Positions 47,175-55,453 of a stretch of 64,000 nt of DNA are shown piece by piece. Origin of the DNA: Halomonas sp. MCCC 1A13316 (lineage in GTDB: Bacteria > Pseudomonadota > Gammaproteobacteria > Pseudomonadales > Halomonadaceae); the NCBI RefSeq assembly GCF_014931605.1, contig NZ_CP053382.1:2356001-2420000 (forward strand), given 5' to 3'. The notes beneath the pieces are model-generated. The model was not told where the DNA came from and did no database searches. It worked only from the letters and a program-made list of their open reading frames with translations. The translations under genes were made by a program, and so were the position numbers. Positions within the stretch are counted from its first letter, which is position 1. Every line of letters starts with the position of its first letter.

Positions 47175-48474
47175 GCTCGCCCTCCCCCGTCATTTCGTCC
47201 AGCACCGCGAAGGCGCGCGAGAAGAACTCCTCGCCGCCGAAGTTTCCCGACTTGAGCGCCAACGACAGCGGTGCCTCGCGGCCGGCCAGCGGTGCCTGGG
47301 TCCAGGGCACGCCGGGGTCGATCTGGCCGCCGATACGCAGCTGGCGAATACCCAACGCCGAGACCACCGCGCCGGAGGTCTCGCCGCCGGCCACCACCAG
47401 ACGCCCTACTCCTTCACCGACCAGGGCCCGCGCCAGCCGCCCCAGCACCTGCTCGACCAGCTCACCGGCACGTTCGACGCCAAGCGCAGCCTGAGCGACC
47501 TGGACGCGTTCAGGGTCGGCGGAAGCGTAGATCAGCACCGGGCCACCCTTGGCGAGCGCCTCGCGGGCGAAGACCAGCGCCGCCTCCAGGTGGGCCTCCC
47601 CTTCGGCAAGCGCGAGCGGGTCCAGGGCGAAACCCGGCTGACCTTCGAGAAAATGGACCACCTGGCCCAGTGTGGCCCGTGAACAGCTGCCAGAGAGCAC
47701 CAGAGCGCCACCCGTTGCCACTGCCAGGCGGCCCGGTTCGCTGACCTCCGCCAGCCAGCCGCGGCGGCGATACTGTTCGGGCAGCGCCTGCCCCAGGCCC
47801 GAGCCGCCGGTCACCAGGGGATAGTCGACGATGGCTGCGGCCAGCAGCGCCAGCTCGTTATCGTCCAGGGCGTCGCAGATCACGTGGCGCACCCGCTCGG
47901 CGGCCAGCATCGCCAGATGCGCCCGGGTGGCCTCGATACCGCGGGCCAGTACCGGCCGGGCCAGCAGGCCGACCGCATGCGGCGTCTGTCGGCCCAGCAC
48001 CCGCACCAGGTCGGCATCGGTCATGGGGTTGAGCGGATGATGCTGCATGCCGCACTCGTTGAGCAGGCGGTCGCCGACGAACAGGTGGCCCTGGTAGACC
48101 GTGCGGCCATTGGCGGGAAATGCCGGCACCATCACCGTCTGCCGGGCATCGAGCCGCTGCATCAGGGCATCGGCCACCGGCCCGATATTGCCGGCGTCGG
48201 TCGAGTCGAAAGTGGAGCAGTACTTGAAGAAAATCTGCCTGGCCCCCTGGGACCGCAGCCAATCGAGCGCCGCCAGCGAATCCGAAACCGCCTGCTCGGC
48301 GGGCGTGGAGCGCGACTTTAACGCCACCACCACGGCATCCACCTCGCCTAGGTCGATCCCGGCACCCGGTACGCCGATGGTCTGAACGCAGCGCATGCCG
48401 GCGCGTACCAGGTTATTGGCCAGATCCGTGGCACCGGTGAAATCGTCGGCGATGGCGCCCAGCACCAGAGTCAT
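47161..48474 (-). CDS. otnK: 3-oxo-tetronate kinase (DUF1537 superfamily)
   Basis: 437 aa. Phosphorylates 3-oxo-tetronate at O4. N-terminal AIADDFTGATDLANNLVRA substrate loop, middle CPAV-like segment VPAFPANGRTVYQGHLFVG, and C-terminal nucleotide domain RLVVAGGETSGAVVSALG with the GGET motif. The second DUF1537 kinase of the window (23373) is a divergent paralogue for the PdxA2 route. The ATG at 48474 lies 1 nt after the ltnD stop. Confidence 0.93.
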   Translation of the reverse strand: MTLVLGAIADDFTGATDLANNLVRAGMRCVQTIGVPGAGIDLGEVDAVVVALKSRSTPAEQAVSDSLAALDWLRSQGARQIFFKYCSTFDSTDAGNIGPVADALMQRLDARQTVMVPAFPANGRTVYQGHLFVGDRLLNECGMQHHPLNPMTDADLVRVLGRQTPHAVGLLARPVLARGIEATRAHLAMLAAERVRHVICDALDDNELALLAAAIVDYPLVTGGSGLGQALPEQYRRRGWLAEVSEPGRLAVATGGALVLSGSCSRATLGQVVHFLEGQPGFALDPLALAEGEAHLEAALVFAREALAKGGPVLIYASADPERVQVAQAALGVERAGELVEQVLGRLARALVGEGVGRLVVAGGETSGAVVSALGIRQLRIGGQIDPGVPWTQAPLAGREAPLSLALKSGNFGGEEFFSRAFAVLDEMTGEGEHERP

Positions 48475-48475
48475 G

Positions 48476-49414
48476 TCACTCGCCCCCGGCATCGTTGGCG
48501 GCTTCGGGAAGCGCGATGCCCGACAGCCGCTGGTAGACCTTGATCACCGCGGCATCGTCCTCGCGGCCGAACCCGGCGCCCCTGGCGGCGATGAACTGCT
48601 GCAGGGCAGAGGCTGCCACCGGGGTGGGCATGGCCAGCTCGCGGCCGGTCTCGTGCACCAGGTTCAGATCCTTGATGAAAATGTCCACCGCCGAGAGCGG
48701 TGTATAGTCGCCCGCGAGCATGTGCGGCACGCGGTTCTCGAACATCCAGGAGTTGCCCGCCGAGTGGGTGATCACCTCATACACGGTCTGCGGGTCGAGC
48801 CCCAGGCGAATGCCCAGCGCCATGGCCTCGGCGGCGGTGGCGATGTGCACCCCGGCCAGCAGCTGGTTGACCAGCTTCATGCTCGAGCCGACGCCGGGGG
48901 TATCGCCCAGCCGATAGACGGTAGCCGCCATGGCATCCAGCACCGGCGCGGCCCGGTCGAAGGCTCCCAATGCACCCGAAGCCATGACCGACAGCTCGCC
49001 GCTGCGCGCCTTGGCCGCCCCGCCGCTCACCGGTGCATCGAGCATGGCGAGCCCCATGGCATCGAGGCGGGTACCGAGGTCGCGGGCGAAGGACGGCGCC
49101 ACGGTGGCACACTGGATGACCAAGCTCCCCGGCGCCAGCCGGGCCGCCACGCCCTGCTCGCCGAACAGCACCGCCTCGACCTGCTCGGCATTGACCACCA
49201 GCACCACCACGACCTCGCACGCCGCCAGTTCCAACGGCGTTGCGACGCTGCGCCCGCCCTCGGCCTCGAACGCCTGCCGGGCCTGGCCGGCGATATCGCA
49301 GCCCAGGATGTCCAATCCGCGCTCATGCAGGGCCAGCGCGGCGCCCCGGCCCATGGCACCCAGGCCGATGACTCCGATGCGCGGGCTATCCGGGCTATTG
49401 ATTGGATGGCTCAC
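48476..49414 (-). CDS. ltnD: L-threonate dehydrogenase (HIBADH family)
   Basis: 312 aa. Oxidises L-threonate at C2 to 2-oxo-tetronate with NAD+. Seen: GVIGLGAMGRGAALALHERG, LDAPVSGGAAKARSG and catalytic Lys in GSSMKLVNQLLAGVH. Immediate linkage with otnK-otnC-otnI is the known L-threonate pathway arrangement. It heads the minus-strand unit controlled from the double operator at 49464-49491. Confidence 0.92.
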   Translation of the reverse strand: MSHPINSPDSPRIGVIGLGAMGRGAALALHERGLDILGCDIAGQARQAFEAEGGRSVATPLELAACEVVVVLVVNAEQVEAVLFGEQGVAARLAPGSLVIQCATVAPSFARDLGTRLDAMGLAMLDAPVSGGAAKARSGELSVMASGALGAFDRAAPVLDAMAATVYRLGDTPGVGSSMKLVNQLLAGVHIATAAEAMALGIRLGLDPQTVYEVITHSAGNSWMFENRVPHMLAGDYTPLSAVDIFIKDLNLVHETGRELAMPTPVAASALQQFIAARGAGFGREDDAAVIKVYQRLSGIALPEAANDAGGE

Positions 49415-49463
49415 CTGGCGCTCCTACGGTTGATGGCATCGATCGCCACAGATGAAAGTTAAC

Positions 49464-49491
49464 TGGTAGCGCTAACATGTTAGCGCTACCA
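49464..49491. promoter_or_regulatory. 28-bp palindromic double LacI-type operator
   Basis: Two 14-bp LacI-type sites side by side, TGGTAGCGCTAACA then TGTTAGCGCTACCA, which together form a perfect 28-bp palindrome. Each has the central GCGC. It lies 50 nt before ltnD and 57 nt before the divergent LacI gene, so it should control both. Confidence 0.85.
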
Positions 49492-49547
49492 TTCTTGTAG
49501 TAGATCGTGATCCAGCCAGCAAGGCCCCAGGGTGAAAGGTACGACCA

Positions 49548-50579
49548 ATGTCTAAACGCAAAGCCAACACACGCCAACGGCGCGGCTCCGCCCAGCCGAC
49601 CCTCGCTCAAGTGGCCGAACTGGCCGGCGTCTCCTCCATCACAGCCTCCCGTGCCTTGAACGACCCGGAGCGCGTCAACGCGGCGACCCGCCAGCGCATC
49701 CTCGACGCCATGGAGCGCATCGGTTACGTGCCCAACCTGGTAGCCGGCAGCCTGGCCTCGGCGCGCTCGAGATTCATTGCCGTCGTCGTGCCCTCGCTTG
49801 CCAACGCCGTTTTCATCGAGGTCATCCAGGGCCTGCAGGCCACCTTCGAGGCCGCCGGCTATCAGATCCTGCTCGGCAATACCGACTACGACATCGAACG
49901 CGAGCATCAACTGGTGCGAACCTTCCTCGGCTGGTCCTGCTCGGCCCTGGTCACCGCAGGGCTCAGGCATACCCCGGCGTGCCGCGAGCTGCTTGCCGGC
50001 TGCAACCGTCCGGTCATGGAGGTAATGGAACTGGGCGAGGCACTGGACCTGAACGTGGGCCTGGACCACGAAGAAGCGGGCAGCTGCATGGCCCGGCACC
50101 TGCTGCAGCGCGGCTACCGCGACATCGTCTACGTCGGTGCGCGCATGAGGGAGGATTACCGCGCCGCCATGCGCTATGCCGGGCACCGGGCGGTGCTCGA
50201 GGCGGCAGGCCTGACGCCCCACCTGCTCGAACTCGACCGGCTGGGTAGCCTGGAAGCCGGTGCCGAGGGCCTGGAGCGGGTTCGCGACCAGTTTCCCGGC
50301 GCCAAGGCGGTCCACTTCGCCAACGACGACCTGGCCACGGGCGCCCTGCTCCACGCCCTGCGCCTAGGCCTGCGGGTACCCGAAGAGATCGCCCTCGCCG
50401 GGTTCAACGGCCTGCCACTGGGGCAACACGTCACCCCGCGACTGACCACGATACAGTCTTCCCGGCACACCATGGGGCGCCTGGCCGCGGAACAGGTCCT
50501 GCGCTGCCTGGCAGGAGAAGAGATCGAGACGCGCCGGCAGAATGTCGGTTTCACACTGCTCGAGGGTGAAAGCACCTGA
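49548..50579 (+). CDS. LacI-family transcriptional regulator of the tetronate operon
   Basis: 343 aa. An N-terminal LacI helix-turn-helix (LAQVAELAGVSSITASRALN) with the hinge helix region NLVAGSLASARS, then a periplasmic-binding-type effector domain (FIAVVVPSLANAVFIEVIQG). GntR-group LacI regulators have similar SITVSRALN-like recognition helices and sense gluconate-like acids. Divergent from ltnD across the double operator; expected effector is a tetronate or its oxo form. The ATG has no strong RBS. Confidence 0.9.
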   Translation: MSKRKANTRQRRGSAQPTLAQVAELAGVSSITASRALNDPERVNAATRQRILDAMERIGYVPNLVAGSLASARSRFIAVVVPSLANAVFIEVIQGLQATFEAAGYQILLGNTDYDIEREHQLVRTFLGWSCSALVTAGLRHTPACRELLAGCNRPVMEVMELGEALDLNVGLDHEEAGSCMARHLLQRGYRDIVYVGARMREDYRAAMRYAGHRAVLEAAGLTPHLLELDRLGSLEAGAEGLERVRDQFPGAKAVHFANDDLATGALLHALRLGLRVPEEIALAGFNGLPLGQHVTPRLTTIQSSRHTMGRLAAEQVLRCLAGEEIETRRQNVGFTLLEGEST

Positions 50580-50750
50580 ACCGGGCACCACTCAAACGAC
50601 AGGCTCGCAAAAAGCGGCGACCGCGCAGGGCTGATGGTCACGAGTATATAAAGCGAAAGGCAGGAGGATAAGGCAGGAAAAAAATGGAGAAAGATAAAAG
50701 CAGGAAGAAAACGGGAAGGACCCTCCTTGGCCCTTGGCAGCGAGTGCCTA
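50580..50750. other. Purine-rich intergenic tract
   Basis: From about 50650 to 50720 the plus strand is over 80 percent purine (repeated AGGA/GGAAA units). It lies between the LacI gene and the small minus-strand gene. No gene or clear hairpin is visible. Confidence 0.35.
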
Positions 50751-50861
50751 TCAGCGGATATAAGCCGCGATAGCATCGCGGGCCGCTTGCTGAGCCAATG
50801 CATGGGAGGCCCAGTGGTTCAGAACTTCACACGCAAGATCCGCGTTGGATTTTATAGTCAT
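50751..50861 (-). CDS. Small hypothetical protein (36 aa)
   Basis: MTIKSNADLACEVLNHWASH is the first half; the end is AAYIR. One amphipathic helix is likely. A strong AGGAG lies 7 nt before the ATG and the frame is clean. Function unknown. It is close to the toxin-antitoxin zone but shows no toxin-like hydrophobic stretch. Confidence 0.5.
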   Translation of the reverse strand: MTIKSNADLACEVLNHWASHALAQQAARDAIAAYIR

Positions 50862-51166
50862 GAGGTTTCTCCTGTGTGACAACCAGAAACATCATGCCCC
50901 AGCTTTGTCGACATTTCATCAGGGTGAAGAAACTTTGCCCTTGTAGCCTAAAGATACGCTGCTGTATGTCACGAATCGTACGTTTGCACCGAACAGGCGC
51001 ATGGAAAAGGCTTCCAAAACCGTTCTGGTGCATGGATCTTCCTATGGCTGAATAAGGGCTGATCTGCTGGAAATCATCGGAAGAGCGTGCAGTATAATAC
51101 TCATTTTTACCTACAAACCAAAAAAAGTGAGCAACTTACTACACATTATTTGGATCATCGGCTACA
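50862..51166. other. AT-rich leader region before hipA
   Basis: 305 nt without a gene; it becomes AT-rich toward hipA. TATAAT occurs at 51093-51098 and TACAAT at 51164-51169 as possible -10 elements, but neither has a good -35. The drop in GC compared with neighbours suggests acquired DNA. Confidence 0.4.
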
Positions 51167-51188
51167 ATTGAGCATCATAGTGCTCAAT
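51167..51188 (+). promoter_or_regulatory. Inverted repeat at the hipA start, candidate HipB operator
   Basis: ATTGAGCA, 6-nt spacer TCATAG, TGCTCAAT: a perfect 8-bp inverted repeat that overlaps the hipA ATG (51187). A HipB-type repressor bound here would block both transcription and the start. Confidence 0.6.
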
Positions 51189-52545
51189 GGCTTTCCGAAT
51201 GCAGCTCACTGTTCAGATCTACCTCGACCACCGCTGGCATGATGCCGCCACCTTGACCATTACTGAACCGGCGCGCGGCACGCACGGCCCTGCGCGGCTG
51301 AGCTATGGCCAGGCGTATGCGCTGGAGTGGCTATCTCGAGACGACGAGCACGCCTGCAGCCTGACACTCCCCGTGGAGCTGATGCTCACCCACGAGGCAC
51401 CGCGCTGGTTCGGGTTTCTCGAGGACATCATGCCCGCCGGCGCTAGTCGCCGGTACTGGGTGGCGCATCTGGGCATCCAGGCGCTGTCGGCAGGAGAGCA
51501 GGATAGCGAGCTACTGCGGCACGGGACGATCGCCCCGGTGGGCAATCTGCGGATCAAGGAAGCCGTGCCCGAGCGCCCCCCGGGCACTCGTTTGGAGCAA
51601 CACCGCTTTTCGCTCGAAGACGTGGTCGAGCGACATACCGACTTCCTCGAATACGCCCAGCAGATGGGGGCGGCCAGTGGAGGCGCCACCGGCGCCGGTG
51701 GCGAAGCGCCCAAGCTGCTGGTGCGCTGCGACGAGCAGGACAGGATCTGGATCGATACCTGGCAGGACGATCTCACCAACAGGGACGATCACTACTTGGT
51801 CAAGTTCCCCCGCGGACGGCGCAGCGAGGACGATTGCGACATACTGCGCGCGGAGTACCACCATTATCAGGAACTGCACGCGCTGGGGGTCGAAACGATC
51901 GATACTTCGCGCATGCGATTGATCGAGGGGCAGCGCTACCCATCACTCTGGCTCCCCCGCTTCGACGTGGAAATGCACTCAACGGGGCTCGTTCGGCATG
52001 GTCTCGAATCGATCTACGCCTTGTTCAATGCAGCCCCAGGCTCTTTTCTCGATCACTTCGCCATTCTGGAGGGACTCGTCGCGCGTCTCGAGCGTCAATA
52101 TCGCGTCACGGAACGCGGGGAGCCTTTCGACCGCGAAGCGTTCGTCATCGAATGGGTCAGGCGCGACCTGCTCAACGTAGCCTTCGGCAATTCGGACAAT
52201 CATGGTCGCAACGCGGCACTGATCAAGCGCCCCGAAGGCATCTGGCACGCGCCGGTATACGACTTCGCCCCGATGAAGGCCGACCCCGAAGGGGTCACGC
52301 GCACCACACGCTGGGGCTCGCCCTTCGAAGAAGGTGGTGAGTACGATTGGGTCGCCATCGCCCAGGCACTGGATCACCTCGCACCCCCGGAGCGCACACT
52401 GACGGCCCTGCGTGCCACCGCGACCCGCCTCATCGGGCTACGGGATCGCCTGGCCGAGCGTGGTGTGCCGAAGCGCATCCTAGACATGCCCGCCGTCGGC
52501 CTGGGCTCGTTGGAAACTCGACTGACACGCTGGGGGCTGATTTGA
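51187..52545 (+). CDS. HipA-family serine/threonine kinase toxin
   Basis: 452 aa. HipA kinases arrest growth by phosphorylating targets such as aminoacyl-tRNA synthetases. A Gly-rich loop (AASGGATGAGGEAPKLLVR) comes before the kinase core; the catalytic motif is NVAFGNSDNHGRNAALI and the metal-binding motif is PVYDFAPMK, so it looks active. No clear RBS precedes the ATG at 51187, and an ATG at 51199 is an alternative. The antitoxin-like gene follows after 13 nt, the reverse of the usual hipB-hipA order. Confidence 0.85.
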   Translation: MAFRMQLTVQIYLDHRWHDAATLTITEPARGTHGPARLSYGQAYALEWLSRDDEHACSLTLPVELMLTHEAPRWFGFLEDIMPAGASRRYWVAHLGIQALSAGEQDSELLRHGTIAPVGNLRIKEAVPERPPGTRLEQHRFSLEDVVERHTDFLEYAQQMGAASGGATGAGGEAPKLLVRCDEQDRIWIDTWQDDLTNRDDHYLVKFPRGRRSEDDCDILRAEYHHYQELHALGVETIDTSRMRLIEGQRYPSLWLPRFDVEMHSTGLVRHGLESIYALFNAAPGSFLDHFAILEGLVARLERQYRVTERGEPFDREAFVIEWVRRDLLNVAFGNSDNHGRNAALIKRPEGIWHAPVYDFAPMKADPEGVTRTTRWGSPFEEGGEYDWVAIAQALDHLAPPERTLTALRATATRLIGLRDRLAERGVPKRILDMPAVGLGSLETRLTRWGLI

Positions 52546-52558
52546 ACGGGAAACTGAC

Positions 52559-52879
52559 ATGAAGAAGCGCACGCTATCACCGGAGGCGCGCGAACAAGCC
52601 CTGCTGGCCGTCATTCAAGCGCTGATCAAGGGCGATATCGACGAAGGCCAGGCGCTGCGGCGGCTGCGCCGCGATACGCTGGGGCTTTCGCAACAAGCCT
52701 ATGCCGACCTGGTCGGTATCAGCCGGCGCACCCTGTCGGACCTGGAGCAAGGCAAGGGCAACGTTTCGCTTGCGGTCATGAACCGCGTATTTCGGCCATT
52801 GGGTTTGAGGGTCGGCCTGCTGCCTCGCCAGCCTGCGCTGCTGGAGAAGGCACTGGCCTTAACTAACTCTATCTCGTAA
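52559..52879 (+). CDS. HipB-like Xre-family antitoxin
   Basis: 106 aa. An HTH_3 domain (LGLSQQAYADLVGISRRTL, then SDLEQGKGNVSLAVMNRVF) is preceded by a charged N-terminus (EAREQALLAVIQALIKGDID). Likely neutralises HipA and represses the operon through the repeat at 51167. Its C-terminal part is duplicated as a decayed fragment at 53950-54061. Confidence 0.85.
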   Translation: MKKRTLSPEAREQALLAVIQALIKGDIDEGQALRRLRRDTLGLSQQAYADLVGISRRTLSDLEQGKGNVSLAVMNRVFRPLGLRVGLLPRQPALLEKALALTNSIS

Positions 52880-52898
52880 TTGGTGTAGAATTAGTTAA
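52859..52898. promoter_or_regulatory. Inverted repeat TTAACTAA ... TTAGTTAA
   Basis: Perfect 8-bp arms at 52859-52866 and 52891-52898, across the hipB stop codon and just before the nucleotidyltransferase gene. It could be an operator or weak terminator. The TAGAAT at 52886 may be a -10 element. Confidence 0.4.
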
Positions 52899-52919
52899 AT
52901 TGTTCATCGATACCTCGCC

Positions 52920-53930
52920 ATGGCCTATCAGCAGTTTCAACCTGAACAGTCCCGGGTAGCAGTCAATGCCATCCAACTCTTCGAAGCACTCGAGCACCAT
53001 CGTGCCCAGGCACGCCAGGTCAAGGGCTCGATGCACTGGAAGCGTATCCAAGGGCGAGAGTACCTCTACCATGCCTACACAGGCGGCAAGAACCACTCCT
53101 TGGGCCCTCGCTCTGCCGAGACAGAAGCCATTAGGAAAGCCTTCGATGCTCGCAAAGCGGAATACAGATTGCGGGAGCAGTCGCTGAAGGAACAGCTCCA
53201 GGTGCACTCCGCCTATATCCGAGCCAATCGGCTGAACCGATTCCCCATAGCCGGTGCCAGGGCGATACGAGCATTGCAGCGCAAGGCCGTCCCTTTCCGG
53301 ATGATCGGAACCAATGCCCTTTACGCCTATGAAGCCCGTTCCGGTGTGCTGATTGAACCTGAGCACCTGGCGACCGCTGATATCGATGTGCTCATGGTCA
53401 CCCGGCAGGGATTGAGAATCGTCACGGCACTCGAAGGTGAAACCCTGCTATCCGTCATCCAATCCAGCGATCGCTCCTTCCAGCCGCTCACCGATACTCC
53501 CTTCGAGTTTCGAGCCGCCAATGCCAAAGGTTACATGATCGACCTCATCACCCAGGCCGTCGACCCCATGACGGTGAGTGACTTCGAGCGTCATCTGGAG
53601 CGCGGTGATTGGAAGCCGGTAGGCATCGACTCACTGAAATGGGCCATCGCCTCACCGCGCTTCGAGGCAACAGTCTTCGATGAGCGAGGTATGCCGCTGC
53701 GATTGTCTACCGTTGATCCGCGCGCCTTCGTGCTGCACAAGTGGCATGTCAGCCAGCAGCCCGACCGGGAGCCGGTAAAACGTTATCGCGACGAGGCACA
53801 GGCGCGCCTGGTCGCCACTCTGCTTCGCGATGAGCTGCGAGAATTGTCTACCACCCGAGCCGTCGAAAGAGCCTTTCCCCACCTCGTCAGACAGCGGGCC
53901 AGCAGCCAGATCGACGAATTCGACGTGTAG
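52920..53930 (+). CDS. NTP_transf_8-like nucleotidyltransferase-fold protein
   Basis: 336 aa. Core FRMIGTNALYAYEARSG followed by TADIDVLM, a minimal nucleotidyltransferase pattern with the catalytic Asp pair, as in the GSU2403-type (NTP_transf_8) family. The N-terminus contains WKRIQGREYLYHAYTGGKNH. The function of this family is unsettled; some related folds are toxins. It lies 40 nt after hipB and is followed by a hipB-like remnant, so it may have come in with a second module. Confidence 0.75.
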   Translation: MAYQQFQPEQSRVAVNAIQLFEALEHHRAQARQVKGSMHWKRIQGREYLYHAYTGGKNHSLGPRSAETEAIRKAFDARKAEYRLREQSLKEQLQVHSAYIRANRLNRFPIAGARAIRALQRKAVPFRMIGTNALYAYEARSGVLIEPEHLATADIDVLMVTRQGLRIVTALEGETLLSVIQSSDRSFQPLTDTPFEFRAANAKGYMIDLITQAVDPMTVSDFERHLERGDWKPVGIDSLKWAIASPRFEATVFDERGMPLRLSTVDPRAFVLHKWHVSQQPDREPVKRYRDEAQARLVATLLRDELRELSTTRAVERAFPHLVRQRASSQIDEFDV

Positions 53931-53949
53931 GAAATGTTGGCAGATCGTA

Positions 53950-54061
53950 TGCCGACCTGGTCGATGGCGGTCATGAATCGTGTCTTTCGGCCGCTGGGCT
54001 GAGGGTCGGCCCGCTGCCCCGCCAGCCTGGGATGCTGGAGAGGGCCATCGCCCTCAGCGAT
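53950..54061 (+). pseudogene. Decayed fragment of a hipB-like antitoxin gene
   Basis: The sequence matches the 3' half of hipB (52700-52860): TATGCCGACCTGGTCG is joined to the later GCGGTCATGAA part, skipping the recognition helix region, and a one-base loss in CCGCTGGGCTGAGGGTCGG shifts the frame. Original residues resembled MNRVFRPLG and PRQPGMLE. It shows that a paralogous antitoxin once lay here. Confidence 0.8.
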
Positions 54062-54105
54062 AATGGAGCGACCGGCAATCGGTCCCCCAACCCAAGCGGA
54101 TAACC

Positions 54106-55386
54106 ATGCTCTTCGAGTTCCTGATCGTCCTCGCCCTGATCCTGCTCAACGGCCTGCTGGCCATGTCGGAACTGGCCATCGTCTCGTCCCGTACGCTGCG
54201 GCTCAAAACGAGAGCCGAGCGAGGCTCGCGCGGTGCCGCCATCGCGCTCGCCCTGATCGAGGAGCCGGGCCGCTTCCTCTCCACAGTGCAGATCGGCATC
54301 ACCCTGGTCGGCGTGCTCTCCGGGGCCTTCTCGGGCGCCACACTGGGCCTGCGGCTCGCCGATGCCCTGCCCGCCCTGGGGATACCGGCGCAGCTCGCAG
54401 AACCCCTGGGGATCGGCGGTGTCGTGGTCGCCATCACCTACCTGTCGCTGATTATCGGCGAACTGGTGCCGAAGCAGATCGCGCTGGCCGATCCCGAAAG
54501 CGTTGCCTCCCGCGTGGCGCCGGCCATGCGACGGCTCTCTCAGGCCTCCGCCCCGCTGGTGTGGCTGCTGGATCGCTCGGGCCAAGTCCTGCTCGCCCTG
54601 CTTGGCCAGTCGGGAAAGCGCGACACCGCCGTGAGCGACGAAGAGATCCGCATGCTGATCGCCGAGGCGGCAGGTGCCGGTGTCATCGAGCAGGGCGAGA
54701 CCGAGATGATCACCGGCGTCATGCGTATCGCCGACCGCACCGCCCGCGGCTTGATGACGCCGCGCCACGAAGTCGAGATGGCGGAAGTCGGCGAGAGCCG
54801 CGCCAAGATACTGGCTCGCTTCCGCGCGTCTGGCCGCTCGCGCCTGCCGCTGCGCGGCCAAGGACGGGACAACATTCTCGGCCTGCTGCACAGTCGCGAC
54901 CTGCTGCAGGCCACAGATCCGAACTTCGATGCAGCTGCGCTCGTCCGGCGCACGACGGTGATAAACGATGCCCTGCCGGCCATGCAGGTAATAGAACGGC
55001 TCAAGACCTCCCCCGAGCATATGCTGCTGGTCTACGATGAGTATGGCAACTTCGAAGGCATCATCACGCCGATGGACATTCTCGGTGCCATCACCGGCAG
55101 CTTCGACGACTCGGAGACGGACGAGCCCAAGCTGCTCGAGCGTGGCGATGGCTCGCTGCTCGTGGCGGGCTGGATGCCGGTCGACGAGTTTGCCGAACGC
55201 ATCGGCATCGAGCTGGAGCCGCACCCCGAATACGAGACGGTGGCTGGCTTGGTGCTCCACCAGATCGCAGAGCTGCCGCAAGTGGGCCAGCACGTGACGG
55301 TCGGCGACTGGCGCATCGAGGTCATCGACATGGACGATCGACGAATCGACAAGCTGCTGGTACAACGCATCAGCGCATCGGAGTGA
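54106..55386 (+). CDS. CorC/HlyC-type CNNM-like membrane protein
   Basis: 426 aa: an N-terminal DUF21 membrane domain (about residues 1-180; LLNGLLAMSELAIVSSRTLRL, IIGELVPKQIAL), then a CBS pair (DRTARGLMTPRHEVEM, then YDEYGNFEGIITPMDILG) and a C-terminal CorC_HlyC transporter-associated domain (about residues 345-420). Family members take part in Mg2+ or Co2+ efflux and are often annotated as hemolysin. No haemolytic activity should be inferred. Single gene or cotranscribed with cysQ. Confidence 0.93.
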   Translation: MLFEFLIVLALILLNGLLAMSELAIVSSRTLRLKTRAERGSRGAAIALALIEEPGRFLSTVQIGITLVGVLSGAFSGATLGLRLADALPALGIPAQLAEPLGIGGVVVAITYLSLIIGELVPKQIALADPESVASRVAPAMRRLSQASAPLVWLLDRSGQVLLALLGQSGKRDTAVSDEEIRMLIAEAAGAGVIEQGETEMITGVMRIADRTARGLMTPRHEVEMAEVGESRAKILARFRASGRSRLPLRGQGRDNILGLLHSRDLLQATDPNFDAAALVRRTTVINDALPAMQVIERLKTSPEHMLLVYDEYGNFEGIITPMDILGAITGSFDDSETDEPKLLERGDGSLLVAGWMPVDEFAERIGIELEPHPEYETVAGLVLHQIAELPQVGQHVTVGDWRIEVIDMDDRRIDKLLVQRISASE

Positions 55387-55453
55387 GACTGACTTTCACA
55401 AGCTTGGCCGTTGACCCAATTCAACGTATCCGATGCCTATAAGGAAACTTCGC

